Part shown: positions 50,212-58,324 of the stretch, in pieces
Position numbering within the stretch: position 1 is the stretch's first letter
Layout of the letters: each line of letters begins with the position of its first letter
Assembly (NCBI GenBank): GCA_964619775.1
Contig: CAZUFB010000001.1
Location: 48,954-112,953 of the forward strand
DNA length: 64,000 bases
Source of the DNA: CAZUFB01 sp964619775
Lineage (GTDB): Bacteria > Actinomycetota > Coriobacteriia > Coriobacteriales > UMGS124
Direction: 5' to 3'
Program-made: the position numbers and the translations under genes
The notes under the pieces: model-generated
Told to the model about the DNA's origin: nothing
Databases searched by the model: none
What the model saw: the letters and a program-made list of their open reading frames with translations, nothing else

Positions 50212-51960
50212 CTACCCCGCCAGGTGGCTCACGTCGGTGGCCCCGGCGAGACCTTCCTTCACCTGCGCCCGCAGGCGCGCGACGGTGAGGGCCTCTTCGC
50301 CCTGCGCGCTCAACAGATGCTCGGCGGCCAGCTCGTCGGTGTAGTCGTCGAGCGGGTAGACCGCCACGCCGCGCCCTGCGGCGTCGGTATGGCACACGAG
50401 CGGCACAAGGCGGTACGACGCCAGGGCGGCCTGAGCGGCGCCGTCCGTTCCCGTGCGCTTCTCAAACTCCAGTACCGCCGCGCCGCCCACGACGGTCGCG
50501 GCCTCGAGGCACTGTCCCGACATAAAGTTTCCCAGGCCGAAGAAAACCGCCCCCGTGCGCCGTCCGGACGAACCGCGCTGCGTCCCGTAGGGGCCGAGCA
50601 CATGGGTGTGCGAGCAAACCACGGCGTCGGCGCCCGCCTCCACGAGCTGCCGTGCAAGCGCGCGCTGCTCTTCGGTCGGCGCGGCCCGGTATTCTTCGCC
50701 GATGTGCAGGAAGCACACCGTCGCGTCGACCTCCCCCTGCATCCCGGCGACGTCGGAGAGCAGGCGGGCGGTGCCCTCGTCGTCGAGCACGTCGACCCGG
50801 TAGGGGTCGTCTTCGGACAGGACGAGGCCGTTGAGCCCGTAGGTGTAGTCGAACAGGGCGAGACGCACCCCGTTAGCCTCCACGAAGGCGGGCTTTCCCT
50901 CGTCCTCGGGTACGGCGTGCAGCCCGAGCAACGCCACCTCGGGGTGGTTCTCCTCCCAAAACGCAAGCGTGTCCTCAAGCCCCGTCGCCCCCGCGTCGTT
51001 CACATGGTTGGTCGCCGCAAGCACCGCGTCGAAACCCGCGTCGGCCAGCGCGTCGCCCATCGAGGAGGGCGTTGCGAACCGCGGGTAGGAGCTGCGCAGT
51101 GCCGGGTCGGCCACCAGCGGCGTCTCCTGGCACACCGCGGCGACGTCGCACGACCCCACCAGGTCGCGCACATGCTCGTAGAGGGGGGAGAAGTCGAAGG
51201 TGCGCGTCGCTGCGTCGTAGGCCCCCTCGTAGATGTTGGCGTGCGCGATGTTGTCGCCCACGGCGAGCAAGGTCAGACGGGAGCACCCGTCTTCGGACGC
51301 GGCGGAGACGCCCTCCACGAGCACGAACCCCCACGTGCCCCATTCCCACGCGCTGCACCCGCCGTCGGGCGACGTCAGCAGCAAAAGCGGCGTCGAGGTG
51401 TCGGGCGCGTCGGCAAGCTCGGCCGCCACCACCTCGACGCCCAGGGCCGACGACATCCACACCGGTTGGAGCGCCCCGTCGCGCCAGCGGTAGACGAACA
51501 GGTGCTGCGAGGGCTCGTCGTCGCCTGCGCCTTCCTCAACCCAGAACGGCCGGGCCGCGCCGAAGCTGCCGCGCTTCCACACGAGCAGCACGACCTCGGA
51601 CAGCCCGTCGGCGTCGAGGTCACCAGCAAGCACGTCTGCGACAAGCCATTCCTCGGGAGTCTCCAGCAGCACGGCGTCGCCGTCGGTTGCCTCGAAACGC
51701 ATCCCGTGCAAGGCAAGGGTCTCGTCTTCGCCGTCCCCGTCCACATCGCAGGCCAGGTCGCGCTCGGTCCACGCCGCCCATGACGGCAGCTCGGCAAGCA
51801 GCGCCTCCCGTCCGTCGGGCTGCGCTTCGTCGTCGGCTCGCGCCTGGCGCGACGCCAGGCCCGACGCAAGGGCGGCGCAGCCTGCCAGAGCGCGCCCCAC
51901 CAGCTCGCGGCGTGTAAGGTTCCCTGAATCCTGCCTGCGTCCGCCGCCCACCTTTGGCAC
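50212..51960 (-). CDS. Tat-exported CapA-family protein with an N-terminal Ca-binding-repeat domain
   Basis: 582 residues from a GTG start with AAAGAGGGGCGG before it. Twin-arginine signal NLTRRELVGRALAG (RR at 17-18). Residues about 60-225 hold two Asp-rich loops, DVDGDGEDE (72-80) and DLDADGLSE (114-122), like VCBS/FG-GAP calcium loops. From about 229 the CapA metallophosphatase-like domain: LLAVGDNIAHANIY, ATNHVNDAGATGLEDTLAFWEE, VCSHTHVLGPYG, FFGLGNFMS. CapA proteins take part in poly-gamma-glutamate or capsule handling, but the usual partners (CapB, CapC) are absent. Only 16 bases separate it from the DUF3160 gene upstream. Confidence 0.88.
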   Translation of the reverse strand: MPKVGGGRRQDSGNLTRRELVGRALAGCAALASGLASRQARADDEAQPDGREALLAELPSWAAWTERDLACDVDGDGEDETLALHGMRFEATDGDAVLLETPEEWLVADVLAGDLDADGLSEVVLLVWKRGSFGAARPFWVEEGAGDDEPSQHLFVYRWRDGALQPVWMSSALGVEVVAAELADAPDTSTPLLLLTSPDGGCSAWEWGTWGFVLVEGVSAASEDGCSRLTLLAVGDNIAHANIYEGAYDAATRTFDFSPLYEHVRDLVGSCDVAAVCQETPLVADPALRSSYPRFATPSSMGDALADAGFDAVLAATNHVNDAGATGLEDTLAFWEENHPEVALLGLHAVPEDEGKPAFVEANGVRLALFDYTYGLNGLVLSEDDPYRVDVLDDEGTARLLSDVAGMQGEVDATVCFLHIGEEYRAAPTEEQRALARQLVEAGADAVVCSHTHVLGPYGTQRGSSGRRTGAVFFGLGNFMSGQCLEAATVVGGAAVLEFEKRTGTDGAAQAALASYRLVPLVCHTDAAGRGVAVYPLDDYTDELAAEHLLSAQGEEALTVARLRAQVKEGLAGATDVSHLAG

Positions 51961-51976
51961 CCGCCCCTCTTTGCGC

Positions 51977-54295
51977 CTACAGGGCGTAGCGGCTCAACGT
52001 GAAGTCGTCGGTCCAGGCAACGGGATCGGGCAGGTCGTTGCTGTAGGTGCCGTCGTCAAGCGCCGCGATGCCGAGCATCTGACGCCACGAGACGTCGGTG
52101 AGGCGTTGGTCGATCGGCTGCTCGAACTGGTAGAAGCTGTAAATCGACCCCGACGCCACGCGCAGCACCCCTTCCACCGGCACCACCGCGTAGAGCGTCG
52201 CGACCTGTCCCGTGCCGATCTCGAGCACCCGTCCGTTGGGATCGGTCGCGATGTCGGTGACGACGGCCGCCGGGAAGTCGCGCGTCGTGAACAGGTCGTC
52301 GTCGGCCTCGTCCTGGTAGACCTCCTGCCAGAAGTGCTCGAGCTGGCCGCCGAACGTGCGGATGAGCTCGAACTCCTCGTCGGTGGGCAGCTCGTCGCGC
52401 AGCTCCTTGCGCGCGATGGTCTCAAGCTGCGTCGCCAGCTGTTCCAGGATGGAAAGGTTCTCCGCGTCGGCGTCGTCGAGCAGCCCCAGGCCGGCCAGCC
52501 CCTCCGAGGTGGCCGCCACAAGTGCCGCGAGACGGCCGAACACCGTGGGGCGCGGTTCCACGTAGCCGCGGTCGTCGCGTTCCTCGAGGGGTCCCCCGCC
52601 CATCTCGGCCATCGCCTGCTTGGCGTAGAGCACGGTGTCGTGCTTGAGCTCGGTGTAGCTGCCGGCGAAGGCCAGCAGGTCCTTGCGCGCCCAGGCGTCG
52701 CTCTGCATGAACGGCGGGTAGCCCTCGCCGACGGTCTCGGTGAGCGGCCTCAGCGTCGCGAGCCATTGCCCGGCAAGGCTCGCCGTCCACAGCTCGTCGC
52801 CCGCCGCGTCGATGCCGGCCCTCAACTCGGCCATCTTTTCGGAATAGCCCTCGTAGCCCGTCGCGCCCTGCGCCTCGAGAAGCCCCAGCGCCGTGTCCGA
52901 CCCCAGCGCCGCCGGCACGTCGAGCACATCGGGCAGCATGCGCTTGTCGCCCGCCTCGTTCTCGCCGACGATGCTGTACATGAGGTTTTGCAGGATCTCG
53001 GCGTCGATCGAGAAGCGCTGCCCCATGAAGCGGAAGCCCTTGCCCTCGTCGAGGTGGTCGTCCTCCTGGCCGGAGTCGACTGCGGGCAGCGAGTTGATGG
53101 ACGGCGCAGGCGTCTGCTCGGTCAGCTCGCGGAAGCGCGCCCATCCCTCCTCGTCGCCCGGCAGGTCCGCGACCGTCGGCAGGTCGCCGTAGGCCTCCTG
53201 TGCGATCTCCAGGTACTCGAAGTAGCTCAGGTCGTCGCTTGCGCCGGAAAAGAACGCGGTGACCTCGTAGACCGCCTGCCACTGCGCCGCCGCGTCCCCT
53301 TGGGAGAGCGCGAGCGTGACGAGCAGCGCGCTGCGGTCGAGGTCCTCCTCGCGTCGCACAAAAGCGACCCCGCCGTACCACATCATCGCGCGGAAGTAGG
53401 CCTCGAGCTCGGAGTCGCCCTCGTAATAGCCGCGCACGGTGTACTGGCTGTAGTCGGCGTCCGTGCCGGTGAGCGGCGAGGTCGCAACGCCGGCCGCCGC
53501 ACCGATGAGCTGCAGCTCCGCGTCGACGGTCGCCTGGGCCTCGGCGGGTATCGACGACGCGACCCCCAGAAGCGAGGCCCCGACGCCGAAGAACGCGCAC
53601 GCGCGCACGGCGGCCGCCTCCCAGGCCGTCCCGCGCAACACGTCGAGCTGGGACGACGTCTCTGCAAGCAGCGTGGCGCTCAGCGTGGCGAGCATCCCGG
53701 ACAGATGACCGCGTTCGACGCCGCGCTGCAGGTGGCCGAAGTAGAGGTGGTAGGTGTGCATCATCGAGTCGACGGTCACGAAGTTGGGGAACAGGTTGTA
53801 GCGGTTGGACTCGTACAGCTCGAAAAACTCCGCGCTGCCGCCGTGGGGGCCCGTCGACATGAAGCCCAGCGACCGCAGCAGCTCGAGCTGGGCGTCGGCC
53901 ATGTACGTGTCGTCAACGTTGATGACGTTGCTCCAGTCGTCGGCGATCTCGTAGAACGGAACGCTCGGCTCCCCGACTTCTTCGACGCTGCGCAGGTTCT
54001 GCAGCAGCGTCGGGCGCGTCGCCGTCGCAAGGGACGCCGTCCCTTGCGTGTCAGCCTCGGCCGCTCCGCTCGATGCCAGGCCCGCGCGGCTTTTTTTGGA
54101 CGCGTCCGCGTCGTCGGCAAGCGCCGCCGCTATATCCTCGATCGACGAGCCCCACGCCCGGGCGGGGGAGAGCGTCCAGGCGAGCGACGCGCACGCCGCA
54201 CCTCCCACCGCGACCGCCGTCCGGCGCGTCAGAAGCCGTTCGGACAGGGGGGCGTCCTGGGGCTGGGGCAGGTCTGGGTGCACGCGACGTGGCAT
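51977..54295 (-). CDS. Tat-exported DUF3160 protein
   Basis: 772 residues. A twin-arginine-like signal (LLTRRTAVAVGGAACASLAW) is followed by a long polar linker and then a mostly helical protein with YNLFPNFVTVDSMMHTYHLYFGHLQRGVE, FRFMGQRFSIDAEILQNLMYS, YTELKHDTVLYAKQ, and GYVEPRPTVFGRLAALV. These phrases are typical of DUF3160, a family of large exported proteins with no known activity. GGAGG lies six bases before the ATG. It is encoded first in a two-gene unit with the CapA-like protein, which suggests a joint role at the cell surface. Confidence 0.82.
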   Translation of the reverse strand: MPRRVHPDLPQPQDAPLSERLLTRRTAVAVGGAACASLAWTLSPARAWGSSIEDIAAALADDADASKKSRAGLASSGAAEADTQGTASLATATRPTLLQNLRSVEEVGEPSVPFYEIADDWSNVINVDDTYMADAQLELLRSLGFMSTGPHGGSAEFFELYESNRYNLFPNFVTVDSMMHTYHLYFGHLQRGVERGHLSGMLATLSATLLAETSSQLDVLRGTAWEAAAVRACAFFGVGASLLGVASSIPAEAQATVDAELQLIGAAAGVATSPLTGTDADYSQYTVRGYYEGDSELEAYFRAMMWYGGVAFVRREEDLDRSALLVTLALSQGDAAAQWQAVYEVTAFFSGASDDLSYFEYLEIAQEAYGDLPTVADLPGDEEGWARFRELTEQTPAPSINSLPAVDSGQEDDHLDEGKGFRFMGQRFSIDAEILQNLMYSIVGENEAGDKRMLPDVLDVPAALGSDTALGLLEAQGATGYEGYSEKMAELRAGIDAAGDELWTASLAGQWLATLRPLTETVGEGYPPFMQSDAWARKDLLAFAGSYTELKHDTVLYAKQAMAEMGGGPLEERDDRGYVEPRPTVFGRLAALVAATSEGLAGLGLLDDADAENLSILEQLATQLETIARKELRDELPTDEEFELIRTFGGQLEHFWQEVYQDEADDDLFTTRDFPAAVVTDIATDPNGRVLEIGTGQVATLYAVVPVEGVLRVASGSIYSFYQFEQPIDQRLTDVSWRQMLGIAALDDGTYSNDLPDPVAWTDDFTLSRYAL

Positions 54296-54439
54296 GGTGG
54301 CCTCCCGACTTCGCTGGAAAGGGTTTGTCCTGCGTACGGGCCGACCGGGGCCCGTCGGTGGCGTTTATTGTAGCGTCTCCGAATGGGGAGCGCCGGACGC
54401 TTTTGCGGATCGCGCGGCGCTTTTCCCCTAGGCGTAGCC

Positions 54440-54482
54440 CAAGCGAAACGGCGGCGGGCCCGCCTTGCCGGTCCCGCCGCCG
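54440..54482 (-). terminator. Terminator of trpS
   Basis: CGGCGGCGGG / CCCGCCGCCG perfect 10-base stem. On the minus strand it is followed by GTTTCGCTT. Confidence 0.6.
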
Positions 54483-54503
54483 TGCAGCCTGTGCGCTGGC
54501 CGG

Positions 54504-55553
54504 TCAGTACACCATCCCCATGGCCTCGCGCACCTCGACAAGCGTGCGCTCGGCGATGTCGTTGGCCGCGCGGTTGCCTTCATGGAGCACGTCACGCACG
54601 TAGTCGAGGTCGTTTTCGAACTGCGCGCGGCGTTCGCGGATGGGCGCGAGAAAGCCGTTCACGCTTTCGGTGACGTACTTTTTAAGGGCGCCGGCCCCGG
54701 CGTCGCCGATCTCTCCGGCAATCTCCTCCTCGGTGCGCCCCGTGCACAGCGCGGCGGTGGTGAGCAGGGCGCTCACGCCGGGGCGCCCCTCCTTGTCGAA
54801 GGTTATGGTGCGTTCGGAGTCGGTCTGCGACTTCTTGACGAGCCTGGCCGTCTCCTCGGGCGTCATGCTCAGGCTGATGGCGTTGCCGTAGGACTCGCTC
54901 ATCTTGCGGCCGTCAAGCCCGGGGATCTCGATGGCGTCGGTGAGCAGCGCCTCGGGTTCGGGGAACACGTGCGCGTAGCGCTCGTTGAAGCGACGTGCGA
55001 TGAAGCGGGTCACCTCGATGTGGGGCAGCTGGTCCTTGCCTACGGGCACGACGTTCCCCTTGCAGAACAGGATGTCGCACGCCTGGTGAACCGGATAGGT
55101 GAGCAGAAGCCCGGTCAGCGCGTGGCCCGACGCCTCCATCTCCGCCTTCACCGTGGGGTTGCGCTGCAGCTCGGCCTCGGTCACCAGCGACAGGAACGGC
55201 AGCATGAGCTGGTTGCACGCCGTCACCGCCGAGTGCGTGTAGATGGGGGTCTTGGCCGGGTCGATGCCGCAGGCCAGGTAGTCCATCACCATGTTGTAGA
55301 CGTTGTCCTGGATGTTGGCCGTAGTGTCGCGGTCGGTGATGACCTGGTAGTCGGCGATGAGCACCATCGTGCTCACGCCGAGCTCCTGCAGGCGGACGCG
55401 CTCGCGGATGGTGCCGAAGTAATGCCCCAGGTGCAGGCGGCCGGTGGGGCGGTCGCCGGTGAGCATGCGGTATTTCTCGGGATGCCGCGGCAGGTCGGCC
55501 TTGATCTCGTTGCTGCGTTTGAGGCTCGCCTCGAAGCTGCCTTCGTTGGGCAT
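54504..55553 (-). CDS. trpS: Tryptophanyl-tRNA synthetase
   Basis: 349 residues. The class I signatures are TGRLHLGHYFG (HIGH-type) and GRKMSESYGN (KMSKS-type). LIADYQVITD and VGKDQLPHIEVTR are typical of TrpRS. It charges tRNA-Trp. AAGGAG lies six bases before the ATG; the reading frame is open far upstream but those codons are not part of the protein. Single-gene unit, divergent from the SPFH gene. Confidence 0.96.
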   Translation of the reverse strand: MPNEGSFEASLKRSNEIKADLPRHPEKYRMLTGDRPTGRLHLGHYFGTIRERVRLQELGVSTMVLIADYQVITDRDTTANIQDNVYNMVMDYLACGIDPAKTPIYTHSAVTACNQLMLPFLSLVTEAELQRNPTVKAEMEASGHALTGLLLTYPVHQACDILFCKGNVVPVGKDQLPHIEVTRFIARRFNERYAHVFPEPEALLTDAIEIPGLDGRKMSESYGNAISLSMTPEETARLVKKSQTDSERTITFDKEGRPGVSALLTTAALCTGRTEEEIAGEIGDAGAGALKKYVTESVNGFLAPIRERRAQFENDLDYVRDVLHEGNRAANDIAERTLVEVREAMGMVY

Positions 55554-55679
55554 GGGTCGCTCCTTGCTGTCGTTTCGCTGTGCCGCCCGCCTGCAGTGGG
55601 TGCAGCGCGGGTCCGGTTCGGCCCCCATGATACGGCAACCGCGGCCCGCGGGGCGGCTCGCCGTGCGGGGGAGGGAAAA

Positions 55680-55709
55680 TTGTCGATACCAAAGTGATAT
55701 CACTATGCT
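55680..55709 (+). promoter_or_regulatory. Promoter of the SPFH/ribbon-helix-helix pair with palindrome GTGATATCAC
   Basis: TTGTCG, 18 bases, TATGCT. The spacer holds the perfect 10-base palindrome GTGATATCAC (55694-55703), well placed for a repressor to block RNA polymerase. The small ribbon-helix-helix protein encoded downstream is a plausible binder. Confidence 0.55.
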
Positions 55710-55764
55710 ATCATGTTCGCGACAGACGCCCACACGGGTGCCCACCCCCGACCAAAGGAGACCC

Positions 55765-56697
55765 ATGGCAAACGCAACCGCCGCGACGGACCGACAGCCG
55801 ACCGTCGAGAGGCACGTCCGCTCCAAAAGCGGATGGGCCATGCTCGCGGCAGACCTCGTCCTGCTCGTCCTGTCCGTCCTGTTCCTCGCGGCCGGCGCCG
55901 CGCTGGAGGACGCAGGCCCCGTCTCGGGCCTCGCCTTCTTCTTCTGCGTCGTGTGCCTGGCGGCGCTCGCCGTCATCTCGTGCGGCTTCATGGGCATCCA
56001 GCCCAACACCGCTCGCGTCCTCACGCTCTTCGGCGAGTACCGCGGCACGACGACCGACGAGGGCCTGCGCTGGGTCTGCCCGTTCTACGGGAAGAGGCGC
56101 GTCTCCCTGCGCACCCGCACCCTCAACGGGGAGCACCTCAAGGTCAACGACCGTCTCGGCAACCCCATCGAGATAGCCAACGTCACGGTGTGGCGTGTCG
56201 CCGACACCGCGCACGCCGTGTTCGACGTCGACGACTACGAGGGGTTCGTCGCAGCCCAGAGCGAGACGGCCCTGCGCCACGTGGCGAGCCTCTACGCCTA
56301 CGACCACATGGACGCCGACGACGCGGTGTCCGATGAGATCACTCTGCGCGGCAACATCTCCGATGTCAGCGAGGTGCTCAAGGGCGAGCTGAGCGAGCGG
56401 CTCGCCGTCGCCGGCGTGGTGGTCGACGACGCGCGCCTCACGCACCTGGCCTACGCCCCCGAGATCGCCCAGGCCATGCTGCGGCGCCAGCAGGCCGAGG
56501 CGGTCATCGCGGCCCGCAGCAAGATCGTCCACGGCGCCGTGGACATGGTGGAGATGGCCCTGGCCGAGCTGAACGACAAGCGCGTGGTCGAGCTCGACGA
56601 GGAACGCAAGGCCGCCATGGTCTCGAACCTGCTCGTGGTGCTCTGCAGCGAGTCCGAGGCCCAACCCGTCCTCAACGCCGGGACCCTGTACCAGTAA
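55765..56697 (+). CDS. SPFH/band-7 domain membrane protein
   Basis: 310 residues. Two close membrane helices (about residues 27-75) precede the SPFH domain: MGIQPNTARVLTLFGEYRGTTTDEGLRWVCPF, NPIEIANVTVWRVAD, then a helical region LAYAPEIAQAMLRRQQAEAVIAARSKIVHGAV that drives oligomerisation. SPFH proteins build scaffolds in membrane microdomains; no enzymatic role is expected. AAAGGAG precedes the ATG; the open frame upstream is not conserved. The ribbon-helix-helix gene follows 10 bases later. Confidence 0.93.
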   Translation: MANATAATDRQPTVERHVRSKSGWAMLAADLVLLVLSVLFLAAGAALEDAGPVSGLAFFFCVVCLAALAVISCGFMGIQPNTARVLTLFGEYRGTTTDEGLRWVCPFYGKRRVSLRTRTLNGEHLKVNDRLGNPIEIANVTVWRVADTAHAVFDVDDYEGFVAAQSETALRHVASLYAYDHMDADDAVSDEITLRGNISDVSEVLKGELSERLAVAGVVVDDARLTHLAYAPEIAQAMLRRQQAEAVIAARSKIVHGAVDMVEMALAELNDKRVVELDEERKAAMVSNLLVVLCSESEAQPVLNAGTLYQ

Positions 56698-56707
56698 AGG
56701 GACTGTC

Positions 56708-56968
56708 ATGGCGCAGCGCAAACAGTACCCCCTGCGCATCGACGCCGAGGTGTGGTCCGCGGTCCAAAAATGGGCCGCGGACGATTTCCGCAGTGTTAAC
56801 GCACAGGTAGAATGGATATTGAGGGACGCTTTGAGGCGTGCCGGGCGCCTCGGGGCCCCTCCGATGCGCACACCCCCGGGCACGGGCCCCGCGGGGCCCG
56901 GCGTTCGTGACGATACCGCAGAGACCGCCGCCGACTCCGGCGGTGCGGACGTCCCCCTGATACAATAG
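56708..56968 (+). CDS. Arc-type ribbon-helix-helix DNA-binding protein
   Basis: 86 residues. The first 45 (KQYPLRIDAEVWSAVQKWAADDFRSVNAQVEWILRDALRRAG) form a ribbon-helix-helix: a basic beta strand and two helices with the conserved R-S-x-N-A-Q-V/I-E pattern. The rest is Pro/Gly/Asp-rich and likely disordered. Small proteins of this type commonly follow SPFH genes in Actinobacteria, and no toxin gene is adjacent. It probably binds as a dimer of dimers; the palindrome in the operon promoter is a candidate site. Confidence 0.85.
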   Translation: MAQRKQYPLRIDAEVWSAVQKWAADDFRSVNAQVEWILRDALRRAGRLGAPPMRTPPGTGPAGPGVRDDTAETAADSGGADVPLIQ

Positions 56969-57038
56969 CGAATCGAACAGACGTCCGTTTTACGCCGTCT
57001 CCGCCGCCCGTCGGCCGGCAGGAATGGGGGACCTTACG

Positions 57039-57665
57039 ATGAACACCTTCGAGCAGGACCTCGAGCGCGCCGTCGCCTTCCACGGGCATCTGTGCGCAGG
57101 GCAGGTCATCGGCACGCGCATGGCGCGGCTGGCGCTGCGCTTCTTCGGCATCGACGACCCGGCCTCCTACCGCAACCTGGTGGCCTTCGTCGAGTGCGAC
57201 CGCTGCCTGGCCGACGCCGTGGTCTCCGTGGCCCGCTGCAACCTGGGGCGGCGGCGCCTCAAGTGGTACGACTACGGTGTGATGTCCGCCACCTTCTACG
57301 ACATGGCGAGCCGTCGGGCCATCCGCATCTCGCAGCCCCAGGGCAACCACTGCGGCCCCGGTGTCGACCCGGTGGCGTTCTTCGGTGCGCTTTCCGACGA
57401 CGAGCTGTTCAACGTCGACGAGGTGGAGCTGCCCGGCCTCGCCGAGGACGACCTGCCCGGCTCGCACGGCCGCGGCGTCGCGTGCGCCCGCTGCGGTGAG
57501 CTCGTCCACAACGGCCGCGAGGTCGTGGTCGACGGGAAGCCCTGCTGCAAGAAATGCGCCGGTGAGCACGTCTACTACCGAGAGGTGCGGCGCCTGGCCC
57601 CGCAGGACGTCGCTGCTGGTGTCGCGGCCCTGGCCGGCGACGGTGGCGAGAGGGCCGCGCGATGA
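57039..57665 (+). CDS. FmdE-family protein with a C-terminal zinc ribbon
   Basis: 208 residues. The FmdE domain is recognised by FHGHLCAGQVIGTRMARLAL and CDRCLADAVVSVARCNLGRRRLKWYDYG. A zinc ribbon (CARCGE...CCKKCAG) ends the protein. FmdE proteins were first found with molybdenum formylmethanofuran dehydrogenase and are thought to assist metal or cofactor handling; the role here is unknown. I start at the ATG with GGGGG eight bases upstream, matching the family start; an ATG five codons earlier is possible. The stop overlaps the next start by four bases (ATGA). Confidence 0.88.
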   Translation: MNTFEQDLERAVAFHGHLCAGQVIGTRMARLALRFFGIDDPASYRNLVAFVECDRCLADAVVSVARCNLGRRRLKWYDYGVMSATFYDMASRRAIRISQPQGNHCGPGVDPVAFFGALSDDELFNVDEVELPGLAEDDLPGSHGRGVACARCGELVHNGREVVVDGKPCCKKCAGEHVYYREVRRLAPQDVAAGVAALAGDGGERAAR

Positions 57666-58318
57666 AGTTTCGCCCGTCCGACCGCATGCTCCAGCTCGGC
57701 GTGGTACCCACGCTCACCTCGTTCGTGCGCACGGAGTACCCCGAGGCGTCCCCCTCGCTGTGGCAGCGCGACGCCAAGAACGCCCACCGGCGCATGGTCG
57801 CGGCGTGCGAGGAGACCGCCGGCGACGGGCCGTTCGCCCGTCAGACGCACGCGACGGTGTCGCTTGCGGGGCTTCTGCTCGGATTTCACGAGGCCGCCCC
57901 CGAGGGTGTCGAGGTGAGCGGGGAGGCGTTTGCCCGCATGGTCGACGCCGCGCTTGCCACGCCTATCGTGCATATGACGTTTGCCGGCGCGCGGCCCTTC
58001 TCCGAGGCGGGCATCCGCGAGCTCGAGGGGTTGCTCGCGCGGGCGCCTTCCCCCGGCAAGGCAGGCGTGTGGTCGGGGACCCTGCGGGTGGAGGGAGACG
58101 AGGCGGCCGGCAGCCAGGTGCTCGCCTGCACCGTGGCGCACTGCGGGCTGATGCCGCTCGCCGTTCAGGAAAAGCGCTTCTACCTGCTAGGGCACCTCTG
58201 CAAGATCGAGGCGGTGCAGGCCGCCGCATGCGGCGCGCGCCTCGAGCGCTCTGCCTGTCTGGCCTGCGGCGCCCCGGCTTGCGAGCTGCGTTGCACCCCG
58301 CTTCGCCGGGAGGCCTAG
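57662..58318 (+). CDS. ATC hydrolase-like protein (probable)
   Basis: 218 residues. The C-terminal part CGLMPLAVQEKRFYLLGHLCKIEAVQAAACGARLERSACLACGAPACELRC resembles the end of L-2-amino-thiazoline-4-carboxylate hydrolase-family proteins (Cys..Asp/Glu, then R-x-x-x-L-x-x-G-x-x-x-C-x-F/L). The N-terminal part is helical and unfamiliar. Many family members are of unknown substrate and sit near metal or cofactor genes. It is translationally coupled to the FmdE gene (four-base overlap). rarA starts six bases later. Confidence 0.5.
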   Translation: MKFRPSDRMLQLGVVPTLTSFVRTEYPEASPSLWQRDAKNAHRRMVAACEETAGDGPFARQTHATVSLAGLLLGFHEAAPEGVEVSGEAFARMVDAALATPIVHMTFAGARPFSEAGIRELEGLLARAPSPGKAGVWSGTLRVEGDEAAGSQVLACTVAHCGLMPLAVQEKRFYLLGHLCKIEAVQAAACGARLERSACLACGAPACELRCTPLRREA

Positions 58319-58324
58319 CGGAGC

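Noticed and set aside
51971..54373. An 800-residue plus-strand frame opposite DUF3160
   Set aside because: Same cause: GC-rich third positions keep the opposite strand open. No start context and no recognisable domain.
56708..56968. A toxin-antitoxin pair suggested by the ribbon-helix-helix protein
   Set aside because: The neighbours are an SPFH membrane protein and an FmdE protein; no small toxin gene adjoins it.
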